Below are positions 35,865-44,824 of a DNA stretch of 64,000 bases, piece by piece. A program made the translations under genes and the position numbers. The stretch's first letter is position 1; every line of letters begins with the position of its first letter. Source of the stretch: WHUA01 sp963711215. Lineage in GTDB: Bacteria > Pseudomonadota > Alphaproteobacteria > UBA8366. The notes beneath the pieces are model-generated. The model had not been told where the DNA came from. It saw nothing but the letters and a program-made list of their open reading frames with translations, and ran no database searches. The stretch spans positions 620,001 to 684,000 of the forward strand of contig CAVQDH010000002.1 in assembly GCA_963711215.1 (NCBI GenBank), read 5' to 3'.

Positions 35865-37503
35865 ATGGCGAATGATTGGTGGCGGGGGGCTGTTTTCTAC
35901 CAGATCTATCCGCGAAGCTTTCAGGATACGAACCATGACGGGGTCGGCGATCTGCCGGGAATCACGCAACGGATTCCCTATGTCGCCCGCCTCGGCGCCG
36001 ATGCGATCTGGATTTCGCCCTTCTTCAAGTCGCCCATGCGCGACTTCGGCTACGACGTCGAGGACTACCGCGCCGTCGATCCGCTGTTCGGCACGCTGGC
36101 GGACTTCGATGAGCTGCTGCAGACCGCGCATCGGCAGGGATTGCGCGTCGTCATCGACATGGTCCTGAGCCATACCTCGGACCACCATGTCTGGTTCGAG
36201 GAGAGCCGGCGCAGCCGGGACAACGCCCGATCCGACTGGTACGTCTGGGCCGACGCCCGGGCCGACGGCATGCCGCCGAACAACTGGCTGTCGATGTTCG
36301 GCGGCATCGCCTGGACCTGGGAGCCGCGCCGCGAGCAGTACTACATGCACAACTTCCTCCCGAGCCAGCCGGACCTCAACGTGAACAATCCGGCGGTTCA
36401 GGACGCGCTTCTGGCCGAGTGCCAATTCTGGCTCGATCGCGGCGTCGATGGCTTCCGGCTCGACGCCTGCAACTTTCTGACCCATGACCCGGCGCTGCGC
36501 GACAACCCGCCCAGGCCGCGCGGGCATCCGCCGACGGATGGGGTCAAGCCGAGCAACCCGTACAACTTTCAGCTCCACCGCTACGACAAGTCACAGCCGG
36601 AGACGCTCGGCTTTCTGCGCCGGTTGCGCGAGCTGACGGACAAGTATCCCGACATCGTCCTGGTTGCCGAGATTGCGGACGACAATTCCATCGCCCGAAT
36701 ATCGGAATACGCCGGGCCGGGCGGGCCGCTGCATACCGGCTACTCGTTCGGTTTGCTCGGCGACACGCTCGATCTGAATGTATTGCGCGCCAATCTCGAA
36801 GCGTTCACGGACGAGACGCGGCAGGGCTGGCCCGCCTGGGCCTTTTCCAACCACGACGTCATGCGCGTGGTGAGCCGGTGGGGCGGGCCGCAGGCGCCGG
36901 CGGCCTTCGCCAAGGCGCTGCTGTTCCTGCTGCTGAGCTTGCGCGGCACGCTGTTCCTCTACCAGGGTGAGGAACTCGGCCTGAGCGAGGTCGACGTGCC
37001 CTTCGACAATATCCTCGACCCCTACGGCCGGAACTTCTTTCCCGAGTTCAAGGGCCGGGACGGGTGCCGCACCCCGATGCCGTGGAGCGACAGCGATCCC
37101 AAGGCCCATTTCACCGATGGCGATCCCTGGCTGCCCATTCCCAACGACCACATCGCCCACTGCGTCGCCGCCCAGGAAGCCGATCCCGAACTCCGTGCTG
37201 CAGTTCACGCGGCGCATCATCGCGTGGCGCAAGGCGCATACGGCGATGATGCGCGGCCGCATCCGGTTTCGACGGGTCGAGGAACGCCAGGTCAGCTTCC
37301 TGCGGCAGAGCGACACGGAAACGCTGCTGATCGCGGTCAACCTGGTGGACGAAGCGGTGCGCCTGCCATGGGACGGGCCCGACCTGGTCCCGTTAAAGGA
37401 GGTTAGCGCCGGTGCTGCGACCGACGGCGATGGCTTCACTTTGCAGCCATTCGGCATGCTCGCCGCAAAGGTGAACGGAGATCCCGAGGGCGATCCGTCG
37501 TAA
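35865..37503 (+). CDS. GH13 alpha-glucosidase (AglA-like), interrupted by a +1 frameshift
   Basis: About 545 aa when restored; GGAG lies five bases before ATG 35865. It starts DWWRGAVFYQIYPRSFQD, typical of GH13 subfamily 23 glucosidases. Catalytic residues: nucleophile Asp in GFRLDACNF, acid/base Glu in VLVAEIADD and transition-state Asp in WAFSNHDVMRV. One extra C near 37185-37187 breaks the frame; removing it gives QEADPNSVLQFTRRIIAWRK and the C-terminal beta domain. There is no signal peptide, so it acts on imported substrate. Divergence from the importer suggests that it breaks down the glucoside brought in (inference). Confidence 0.88.
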
Positions 37504-37564
37504 CACGGCGTCTGCACTTGGAATTTCAAGACGTACGGTCGCCGGTCGCCCCAATCCGTCGCAC

Positions 37565-38777
37565 TCAAGGGGCGGGCATCGCTGCCGGGGAGTGCGCGCT
37601 CGGGGCCGGCGCAGGCATGGCGTTCGGGTCCTGAAACCGAGCCGCCGGAAGGCGCATGGTCACCGTGGTGCCGCGGCCTTCCACGCTCTCGATCGTCAGG
37701 TCGCCGCCATGCAGCTCCATGAGCGATTTCGAGATCGGCAGGCCAAGCCCGCTCCCTTGCGTGGCGCCGCGGTTCGCATGCGCTTGGGAAAAGGGTTCGA
37801 GCACGAGGCCGAGCTTGTCCGCCGGAATGCCGATCCCGGTGTCGGCAATGGCGATGAGGAGGCTTCCGTCACGGTCGCGGCGCGCACGGACGGTGACGAT
37901 CGCCGCCCTTGTTCGAGAACTTGACCGCGTTGCTCAGAAGGTTCAGCAGGACCTGCTTGAGGCGGACCGGGTCGGCCACCACGCTCGGCAGCGCCGGCTC
38001 GACCTCGGCGCGGAGGTCGATCCCCGCCTGCGCGGCTTGCGCGTGAACCAGACGCAGCGCGCCGGCGATGCAGCTTTCGAGATGGACCGGCTCTTCCTGC
38101 AGCTCGACCTTGCCGGCGTCGATGCGGGCCATGTCGAGCACGTCGCGGATGACGCTGAGCAGGTGGCGGCCGCTGGAATGAATATCGTTGGCGTATTCGG
38201 AATAGCGCGGGTTGCCGACCGGGCCGAGATGCTGGTCGCGGATCAGCTCCGAGAATCCGATGATCGCGTTCAGCGGTGTTCTCAGCTCATGGGTCATGGT
38301 CGCCAGGAACTGGGACTTGGCGCGATTGGCCTCCTCGGCGCGGCGGCTGGCGACCAGCAGCTCGGTCGCCTTGTCGGTCATGTGGTCCGTCATGGCCTTG
38401 AGCAGCGAGATCGGCGTGCCGACGCCGACATATTTCTCGTTCGACGCGACGATGAAGCCTTGCAGCAGGGCGGCGGGCTTTTCGCCGATGATGCGCCCGT
38501 TCAGCTCGGGGACGGTCTCCTGGATGTCGACGACGAGCGGCCGCTTGTCCATCAGAAGGCTGATCGGCCGCTTGTCGAACAGTGCACGCCCGAAGAGGCC
38601 GGACATTTCCAGCAGGAACTCGTGGCGATGAACGAGCCCGACCGGCCGGGTTTGGTCGACGACGGCGACCGACAGAAGGTCCTGGTCATCCGCGAAGCGC
38701 TTGTGAACGTCGGCGCAGGTGAAATGTGGATTGAGGGGCGGGATACGTAGGACGAGGCCTTCAAGATACCGTTGCAC
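37565..38777 (-). CDS. CBS-domain sensor histidine kinase, interrupted by a +1 frameshift
   Basis: About 403 aa when restored, with no membrane segment, so cytoplasmic. Residues 1-135 look like a CBS-type ligand-binding pair (LLSVAVVDQTRPVGLVHRHEF). HisKA follows with phosphoacceptor His163 in LATMTHELRTPLNAIIGFSEL. The ATPase domain has the N box LLNLLSNAVKFSNKGG, and after the shift (extra base near 37901-37907) the G1/G2 boxes IADTGIGIPADKL and GATQGSGLGLPISKSLMELHGG. No response regulator is adjacent. The input signal is unknown; CBS domains often bind adenine nucleotides. Confidence 0.84.
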
Positions 38778-38879
38778 CGTTACTATCCTTGATTTTTCTG
38801 CGATGCTTCCTGTTCTCCTTGTCTAGCCGGTATCAGGTTAAGAAGGGTTTAAAATATCCCTTTATATCAAAGTGTTATT

Positions 38880-38897
38880 GTCACAAAACTGTAACCG
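38880..38897 (+). promoter_or_regulatory. PhoB-box-like 11-bp direct repeat
   Basis: Two half-sites, TGTCACA and TGTAACC, repeat at 11-bp spacing around AAAC, close to the PhoB consensus. It lies in the short gap between the kinase start (38777) and the SDR stop (38925), but reads on the + strand, pointing away from the kinase. Its target is unclear. Confidence 0.4.
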
Positions 38898-38924
38898 ACA
38901 AAAGGCGCTGGGAAGGGAGCGGCG

Positions 38925-39665
38925 TCACTCGACGTAGATCATCTTCCGGGTCATGCCGCCGTCGACCACGAAATTGGCGCCGGTGACGAAGCCGCTTTCT
39001 GCACCCAGGAGAAAGGCGGCGAGGGCGGCGACATCCTCGGGCTGTCCGACACGGCCGGCCGGATGTTGCGCATGATCGCGCTCGGACTGCGTTTCCCCAT
39101 GCGTGTGAATCCAGCCCGGGCTGATGCAGTTGACGCGCACCTCGGGGCCGAGCGAGATCGCGAGCGCATGGGTCAGCGCGACGAGCCCGCCTTTGGTAGC
39201 CGCATAGGCCTCGGTGTTCGGCTCGGACATCACGGCGCGGGTCGAGGCGATGTTGACGATTGCGCCCCGGGCGGCGCGCAGAAGCGTTGCGCCGGCCCGC
39301 GCCGTCAGGAAGGCGGCCGTCAGATTGGTGCCGATGACGCGGTTCCACTCGGCCAGCGCCAGATCCGTCACCGGCTTCCGGATGTTGATCCCCGCATTGT
39401 TGACCAGCGCGTCGAGCCTTCCGTGCCGCCTTTCGACCGCGGCGAAGGCATCCTTGACCTGCCGCTCGTCGGCGACGTCGACGATATGCGCGGTGACGGC
39501 GCCGCCCTCGGCCGTCAGCGCGGCGGCGGTACGCGACGCCGCCTCATCATCGATGTCGAAGATCTCGACCGCATGGCCGCGCTTGGCCAAGGCCGCGGCG
39601 ACGGCACGACCGATGCCGGCGGCGGCGCCGGTAATCACTGCGACAGGGTGCTGGGTGATCGCCAT
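38925..39665 (-). CDS. Short-chain dehydrogenase/reductase (SDR)
   Basis: 246 aa from ATG 39665. Classical SDR layout: cofactor motif VITGAAAGIGRAVAAAL near residue 10, LVNNAGINIRKP near 85, catalytic Ser in IVNIASTRA, and Tyr/Lys in EAYAATKGGL near 155, then CISPGWIHT and a C-terminal DGGMTRKMIYVE. The Asp at the end of the second strand (FDIDDEAA) suggests NAD rather than NADP. The TRKMIYVE ending recalls sugar or polyol dehydrogenases. The substrate is unknown and the neighbours do not inform it. Confidence 0.9.
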   Translation of the reverse strand: MAITQHPVAVITGAAAGIGRAVAAALAKRGHAVEIFDIDDEAASRTAAALTAEGGAVTAHIVDVADERQVKDAFAAVERRHGRLDALVNNAGINIRKPVTDLALAEWNRVIGTNLTAAFLTARAGATLLRAARGAIVNIASTRAVMSEPNTEAYAATKGGLVALTHALAISLGPEVRVNCISPGWIHTHGETQSERDHAQHPAGRVGQPEDVAALAAFLLGAESGFVTGANFVVDGGMTRKMIYVE

Positions 39666-39752
39666 GGAACGCCTCGTTCGCGTCATGCTCGTCCGGACAG
39701 CCGCCCAGGGCAAGCGGCAATGTGAATAGGCCGGATGGATGGTTGGTGCGGG

Positions 39753-39782
39753 AAAAACAAAAAGGCGGCCCCGGGGCCGCCT
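39753..39782 (-). terminator. Intrinsic terminator downstream of a small membrane protein gene
   Basis: A perfect palindrome at 39763-39782 (ten-base arms, AGGCGGCCCC and its complement) is followed, on the minus strand, by TTTTTGTTTTT. It ends minus-strand transcripts arriving from 39819 and separates them from the SDR gene. Confidence 0.85.
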
Positions 39783-39818
39783 GTTGACGTTATCGATCGA
39801 TCGTACGGAAAGACGCGT

Positions 39819-39965
39819 TCAGCCCCACAAGGCCCAGCCGATACCGAGTCCGATCCAGAACATCGAGCCGCAGAAAACACCGACCAGGATTCCGGTGCTG
39901 GGTGCGGCATCGCGCACGACCGAGAAATCGGGATGAGTGTCGGCAGTGACCAATCGCAGGGTCAT
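39819..39965 (-). CDS. Small single-span membrane protein, 48 aa
   Basis: Starts at ATG 39965 with GAGGAG nine bases upstream, the best ribosome site in the frame; an upstream ATG at 40025 would add 20 residues. The N-terminal half is polar (MTLRLVTADTHPDFSVVRDA) and the C-terminal half is one hydrophobic helix (GILVGVFCGSMFWIGLGIGW). A strong terminator follows within 70 bases, supporting a separately transcribed gene. I do not recognise a family; the function is unknown. Confidence 0.6.
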   Translation of the reverse strand: MTLRLVTADTHPDFSVVRDAAPSTGILVGVFCGSMFWIGLGIGWALWG

Positions 39966-40122
39966 TGGGTCTTTCTCCTCGCCCCAGCCCTGGGGCAGTG
40001 CAATCGTCTCTCCGCTCATCATCATCGTTTCAGGTTAATCCTTCGTTAATGTTTCCCCGCCTCTTGCCAAGCCTCAAGTATAGGAACTGGTTGGCATTCT
40101 CACGCTAGTAGTCCAATACGGC

Positions 40123-40150
40123 AAAAAAAAGGCCGCGACATGGCGCGGCC
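40123..40150 (-). terminator. Intrinsic terminator of the aap operon
   Basis: A 7-bp stem (GGCCGCG at 40131-40137 with CGCGGCC at 40144-40150) is followed on the minus strand by eight T residues (40123-40130). It lies about 150 bases beyond the aapP stop and fits the end of the minus-strand amino-acid transporter operon. Confidence 0.8.
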
Positions 40151-40305
40151 GAGGTATTAGTCGCATTGAATAGACTGTACTTGAGTAGACGTGCCAGGCA
40201 CGGCTACTCGGGCAATGTCTTAAGGCAAGGCGCGTGCACCCGCTATGACGGCGGTCACTGGCCCTTCGCCCTTGGAAAGCCGGGCGTTTGGAGCGGCCGG
40301 GGCGG

Positions 40306-41081
40306 TCAGTGGCTCAGGATCTGGCTCAGGAACAGCTTGGTGCGGTCGCTCGCCGGCTTTTCGAAGAAGATCTTGGGCGAGGCGATCTCGACGACTTCGC
40401 CCGCGTCCATGAACACCATCGTGTCGGCCACCGTCTTGGCGAAGCCCATCTCGTGGGTCACGACGATCATCGTCATGCCGCTCTCGGCGAGCTCGATCAT
40501 CACGTCGAGCACCTCCTTGATCATTTCCGGATCGAGGGCCGAGGTCGGCTCGTCGAACAGCATGATCTTCGGCTGCATGCAAAGCGCGCGCGCGATCGCG
40601 ACCCGCTGCTGCTGGCCGCCGGACAGCTGGCCCGGAAACTTGTAGGCCTGCTCCGGGATCTTGACGCGCCGCAAGTATTCCATCGCGATTTCTTCCGCGT
40701 CCGCCTTCGGCATCTTGCGCACCCACATTGGCGCGAGCGTCAGGTTGTCGACGACCCTGAGATGCGGGAACAGGTTGAAGGACTGGAAGACCATGCCGAC
40801 TTCGCTGCGGATGGCTTCGATATTCTTCAGATTGTCGGTCAGCTCGATGCCGTCGACGACGATCGACCCGCGCTGATGCTCTTCCAGCCGGTTGATGCAG
40901 CGGATCATGGTCGATTTGCCCGATCCGGACGGCCCGCAGACGACGACGCGCTCGCCGCGCTTGACGGTCAGGTTAATATCCTTGAGGGCCTGGAACTCGC
41001 CATACCACTTGTTGACATCGGTGAGCTGGATGACGGTCTCGGCGGTTTCCGCTTGGCGCGCGCGGCGGCTTGATTGGCCAT
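40306..41081 (-). CDS. aapP: General L-amino-acid ABC transporter ATPase, with a -1 frameshift near its start
   Basis: About 258 aa when restored. Walker A CGPSGSGKST, Q-loop VFQSFNLFPHLR, signature LSGGQQQRVAIAR, Walker B IMLFDEPTSALDPEM and H-loop VTHEMGFAK are in one frame. That frame has no usable start codon upstream of Walker A. The obvious ATG at 41081 (MANQAAARAK) is one base out of frame; a missing base near 41050-41053 would give AKAETAETVIQLTDVNKWYGEF and join them. It drives uptake through AapQM. It is the last gene of the aap operon, 13 bases after aapM. Confidence 0.87.
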
Positions 41082-41094
41082 GCTCTGCATTCCT

Positions 41095-42243
41095 CTAGAA
41101 TCGGCGGCCTTCGTTCAGCCAGCGCTCGACCTGCTGGCTGTACTTCGACAGCGCGAAGCAAAAGATGAAATAGACGGCGGCGACGAACAGATACGCCTCG
41201 ACGAAGTAGCGCCGCCACAACGGGTCCTGCATGACCGACGTGGTTGCGGTCAGGATATCGAACAGGCCGATGATCAGGACGAAGGAGGTGTTCTTGAAGG
41301 CGGCGATGATGTGGTTGACGATGCCGGGCAGGCAGATGCGCAGCGCCTGCGGCAGGATGATCTTGTAGGTCATGCGCCAGTAGCTAAGTCCGAGCGCTTC
41401 CGCCGCCTCGTACTGGCCGCGCGGGATCGCCTGCAGGCCGCCGCGGATGACCTCGGCCTGATAGCAGGCGAAGAAGATCGCCATGCCGATCACGACGCGC
41501 AGCATCTTGTTGATATCCATCCCTTCCGGCAGGAACAGCGGGAAAACGTTGACCGCGACGAACAGGATCGTGATCAGCGGCACGCCGCGCATGGACTCGA
41601 TCAAAGTCACGCTGATCGCCTTCACCGCCGGCAGGCGCGACCGCCGGCCGAGCGCCAGCAGGATCGCGATCGGGAAGCCAAAGATCAGCGTGCCGGTGAA
41701 AAGCACCATGGTGAGCGGCAGCCCGCCCCAATCGGAGGCATCGACATAGGTCAGACCGAAAATGCCGCCCCACATCAGCGTGCCCATGATCGCCAGCGCG
41801 ACGGTCCACATCGGAATGAGGATTTGCTTCTTCCAGAAGGGCGGCGCCAGCGTCGCCGATACCGTGCCGAGGTAGACGACAAGGGCGATCACCAGCCGCC
41901 AGTGTTGCTCGTAGGGGTAGAGGCCGAAGAGCATCGGCCGGTGCTTCTCGGCGATCACCGCCCAGCAGGCGCCGGTCGCCTGGCGGCAGACGTTGCTGTC
42001 TTTCGTGTACCAGACCGCGTTCAGAATGCCCCATTCGAAGAAGCCGTAGCTCCAGTAGAGGATGAGGCTGGCCGCCAGCAGGGTGAGCACCGAGTTGAAC
42101 GGGCTGTTGAACAGGTTCCGGCGCATCCAGCGCAACGCGCCGATCCTTTCCGTGGGCGGCGGTCCGATCGTTTCCGCGGCAATTGCGGTGCGCTCGATGG
42201 CGGTCGCGGCGGTGTCGCCGCTAGGCGCGATCATCTCGGCCAT
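41095..42243 (-). CDS. aapM: General L-amino-acid ABC transporter permease
   Basis: 382 aa, with a polar N-terminal 40 residues then about eight membrane segments. Polar amino-acid permease signatures: LIESMRGVPLITILFVA, YQAEVIRGGLQAIPRGQYEA and the EAA loop EALGLSYWRMTYKIILPQALR. The long periplasmic insert (WYTKDSNVCRQATGACWAVI) is typical of AapM rather than of shorter HisM-type proteins. It pairs with AapQ. Only four bases separate it from aapQ. Confidence 0.94.
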   Translation of the reverse strand: MAEMIAPSGDTAATAIERTAIAAETIGPPPTERIGALRWMRRNLFNSPFNSVLTLLAASLILYWSYGFFEWGILNAVWYTKDSNVCRQATGACWAVIAEKHRPMLFGLYPYEQHWRLVIALVVYLGTVSATLAPPFWKKQILIPMWTVALAIMGTLMWGGIFGLTYVDASDWGGLPLTMVLFTGTLIFGFPIAILLALGRRSRLPAVKAISVTLIESMRGVPLITILFVAVNVFPLFLPEGMDINKMLRVVIGMAIFFACYQAEVIRGGLQAIPRGQYEAAEALGLSYWRMTYKIILPQALRICLPGIVNHIIAAFKNTSFVLIIGLFDILTATTSVMQDPLWRRYFVEAYLFVAAVYFIFCFALSKYSQQVERWLNEGRRF

Positions 42244-42247
42244 GCCC

Positions 42248-43428
42248 CTATCGCTCCTTGATCGCGACGAGGCGGTTGTAGACGTTCATGAATAGCGAGA
42301 TGGTCAAGCTGATCGACAGATAGACGACCATCATGATGGCGATGGCCTCGACCGCCTGGCCGGTCTGATTGAGCGTCGTGTTGCCGACGTTGACGAGGTC
42401 GGGGTAGCCGATGAGCACGCCGAGCGAGCTGTTCTTGGTCAGGCTGAGATACTGGCTGGTGGTCGGCGGCACGATCACGCGCAGCGCCTGCGGCAGGATG
42501 ACGAGGCGCATGACGAGGCCGGGCCGAAGGCCGATCGCGCGCGCCGCCTCGACCTGGCCGTGCGGCACCGACTGGATGCCCGCGCGGACGATTTCGGCGA
42601 TGTAGGCGCCCGTATAGACCGTGATGCCGACGAGAAGGGCGACAAACTCGGGCGTCATCGATGCGCCGCCGCGGTAGTTGAAGCCACGCAGCGCCGGGAT
42701 GCTCCACTCGAGCGGTGCGCCGCCAACCAGCCAGACGATCAGCGGCAGCCCGAGGACGAGCCCGAGGCCGGGCCAGAAGGTCGGGAGATAAGTTCCGGTC
42801 AGCTCGCGCCGCCGCCCCGCCCACTTGGCGAGGACGATCGCGCCGACGATGCCGACGAGCAGCGCCAGGCCCATCCAGGGATAGACCGGATTCCCGACCG
42901 GGATCGGATAGGTCAGGCCGCGGTTGGTGATGAAGACGCCTGTCGAACGGCGAAAGCGCCTGACGCGGCGAGGGCAGATTGCGGATCACCGACGCCCAGA
43001 AGATCACGTGCAGCACCACCGGAATGTTCCGGCACACCTCGACATAGGCCGACGCCAGTTTCGAGATGAGCCAGTTGCTGGAGACCCGGGCGATGCCCAT
43101 GACGACGCCGAGGACTCGTCGCCAGCACGACCCCGACGATCGCCACATGCAGCGTATTGAGGATGCCGACAAGGAGCGCACGCCCGTAGCTCTGGGCGGC
43201 GTCATAGGGAATGATGGATTCGCCGATACCGAACCCGGCCGCTTCGTTGAGGAAGGAGAAGCCGGTCGCAATGCCCTGGCGCTCGAGGTTGGCGTTTGCG
43301 TTGTAGTAGAGATACCAGCCGGTAAAACCGACGGCGAGGGCAAGCAGGACCTGATAGACCACGCCGCGGACGGCGAGGCTGTTGAAGATGGAAGTGTCGC
43401 TCTTACGCGAAATGTCAGATGCCGCCAT
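42248..43428 (-). CDS. aapQ: General L-amino-acid ABC transporter permease, interrupted by two +1 frameshifts
   Basis: About 392 aa when restored, from ATG 43428 (MAASDISRKSDTSIFN). Segment 1 runs to LHVAIVGVVLAT; an extra base at about 43116 is needed to continue VLGVVMGIARVSSNWLISKL. Segment 2 has VCRNIPVVLHVIFWASV; a second extra base near 42941 separates it from GVFITNRGLTYPIPVGNP. Segment 3 carries VYTGAYIAEIVRAGIQS, the EAA loop EAARAIGLRPGLVMRLVILPQALR and NSSLGVLIGYPDLVNVG. All domains are present, so a working gene with consensus errors is likely. Confidence 0.88.
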
Positions 43429-43501
43429 AGGTCGAATCACCCTTATCCGGCATGCTTCCACGGTCGGCGGCCGCATGCGGTGGTTCGAACGGGAAAGTGG
43501 G

Positions 43502-43535
43502 CGGGGTCCGCGGCCCTTTCAGGCGGCAGACCCCG
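43502..43535 (-). other. Intercistronic hairpin between aapJ and aapQ
   Basis: CGGGGTC (43502-43508) pairs with GACCCCG (43529-43535), extended inward by a GC-rich partial stem. There is no T-run. Such hairpins after a binding-protein gene commonly protect its mRNA and reduce downstream expression, giving excess AapJ over the channel; that role is inferred. Confidence 0.55.
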
Positions 43536-43544
43536 TATGCCCAC

Positions 43545-44576
43545 TTATTTCATCGGCATGCCGTACATCAGCCCGCCATGGATCCACGAATTATTGATCC
43601 CGCGCGGAAGCTTCAGCACCGACTTGTCGCCGAAGTTGCGGTCGTAGATGTCCTTGTAGCTGCCGACCTGCTTGATGATCCGATAGGACCACTCGTTGTC
43701 GAGGCCGAGCTTCTTGCCGAGGTCCCCGGACTTGCCGAGCAGCCGCTGGATGTTCGGGTCCTTCGTGTCCAGCATCTTGTCGACGTTGGCCTGATCGACG
43801 CCTTCTTCCTCGGCGTTGAAGGTGGCGTACACGACCCACTTGGTGATGTCGTACCACTGGTCGTCGCCGTGGCGCACGCCGATCGACAGCGGCTCCTTCG
43901 AGAAGACGCCGTCGAGGATCACGTGGTCATTGGGATTCTTGGCGTCGAACTGCTTGTATCCGGGAAGCCCCGCCTGATCCATCGACAGGACGTCGCAACG
44001 GCCGGCGAAGTAGGCGCCGACGAGCTCCTTCGTGTTCTCGATGACCACTGGGGTGAATTTCATGCCCTTGGACTTGAACAGGGCGGAAATATTCTTCTCG
44101 GTCGTGCTGCCCGGGAAGACGCAGATGCTGGCGCCGTCCAACTGGTCGACTTTGGTGATCCCCAGGCTCTTGCGGACCATGAAGCCCGTGCCGGTGTAGA
44201 AGGTCGGCGGGCCGAAGTTGAAGCCGAGGGCCGCGTCGCGGGTCAGGGTGTAGGTCGTATTGCGTGACAGCACGTCGACTTCGCCCGACTGGAGGGCGGG
44301 GAAGCGCTGTACGCTGCCAAGCGGCACGAATTTCACTTTGTCCGCGCTGCCGAGCACGGCGGCCGCGATGGCCTTGCAGAAATCGACGTCGAGGCCGACC
44401 CATTTGCCCTTGCTGTCGGCGATGGAGAAGCCGTAGCGGCCCTGGGATACGCCACAGAGCAGTTGGCCGCGTTCCTTGACCGCTTTCAGGGTCGGGCCGT
44501 CTTCCGCGGCGGCGGGCGTGGCCTGCTGGGCAATGGTTACAGCAGCAGCCAATGCGAGATATTTCCAGAATTTCAT
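43545..44576 (-). CDS. aapJ: General L-amino-acid-binding periplasmic protein
   Basis: 343 aa from ATG 44576 with GGGGAG seven bases upstream and a signal peptide (FWKYLALAAAVTIAQQATPAAA). Family 3 binding protein: LKAVKERGQLLCGVSQG, GFSIADSKGKWVGLDVDFCKA, VDVLSRNTTYTLTRDA, and the C-terminal INNSWIHGGLMYGMP. AapJ is about 340 aa, longer than single-substrate amino-acid-binding proteins, and takes many L-amino acids. First gene of the aapJQMP operon. Confidence 0.95.
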   Translation of the reverse strand: MKFWKYLALAAAVTIAQQATPAAAEDGPTLKAVKERGQLLCGVSQGRYGFSIADSKGKWVGLDVDFCKAIAAAVLGSADKVKFVPLGSVQRFPALQSGEVDVLSRNTTYTLTRDAALGFNFGPPTFYTGTGFMVRKSLGITKVDQLDGASICVFPGSTTEKNISALFKSKGMKFTPVVIENTKELVGAYFAGRCDVLSMDQAGLPGYKQFDAKNPNDHVILDGVFSKEPLSIGVRHGDDQWYDITKWVVYATFNAEEEGVDQANVDKMLDTKDPNIQRLLGKSGDLGKKLGLDNEWSYRIIKQVGSYKDIYDRNFGDKSVLKLPRGINNSWIHGGLMYGMPMK

Positions 44577-44824
44577 TCCGTGTCTCCCCTGTTTAAGTAA
44601 ACCCTCCCGGTTGAGCGCCGTTGCGCCCGTTTTTATCGAATTTTCCAAATCGTAATTGGCATTTGCTTGGGGAACAACAGGATAGCGCTGCGATGCGGCA
44701 AATAAACGCCCTTAATTCTCGGTTGGGCTTTGTTGGCTCTCGGAAATGCAACGGGAGGTGCGAAGCGTCGGGACTTGATCTGCCGCATTGATCCGCCACT
44801 CTCTGTCGGGGAAAGGTAGGGTTA

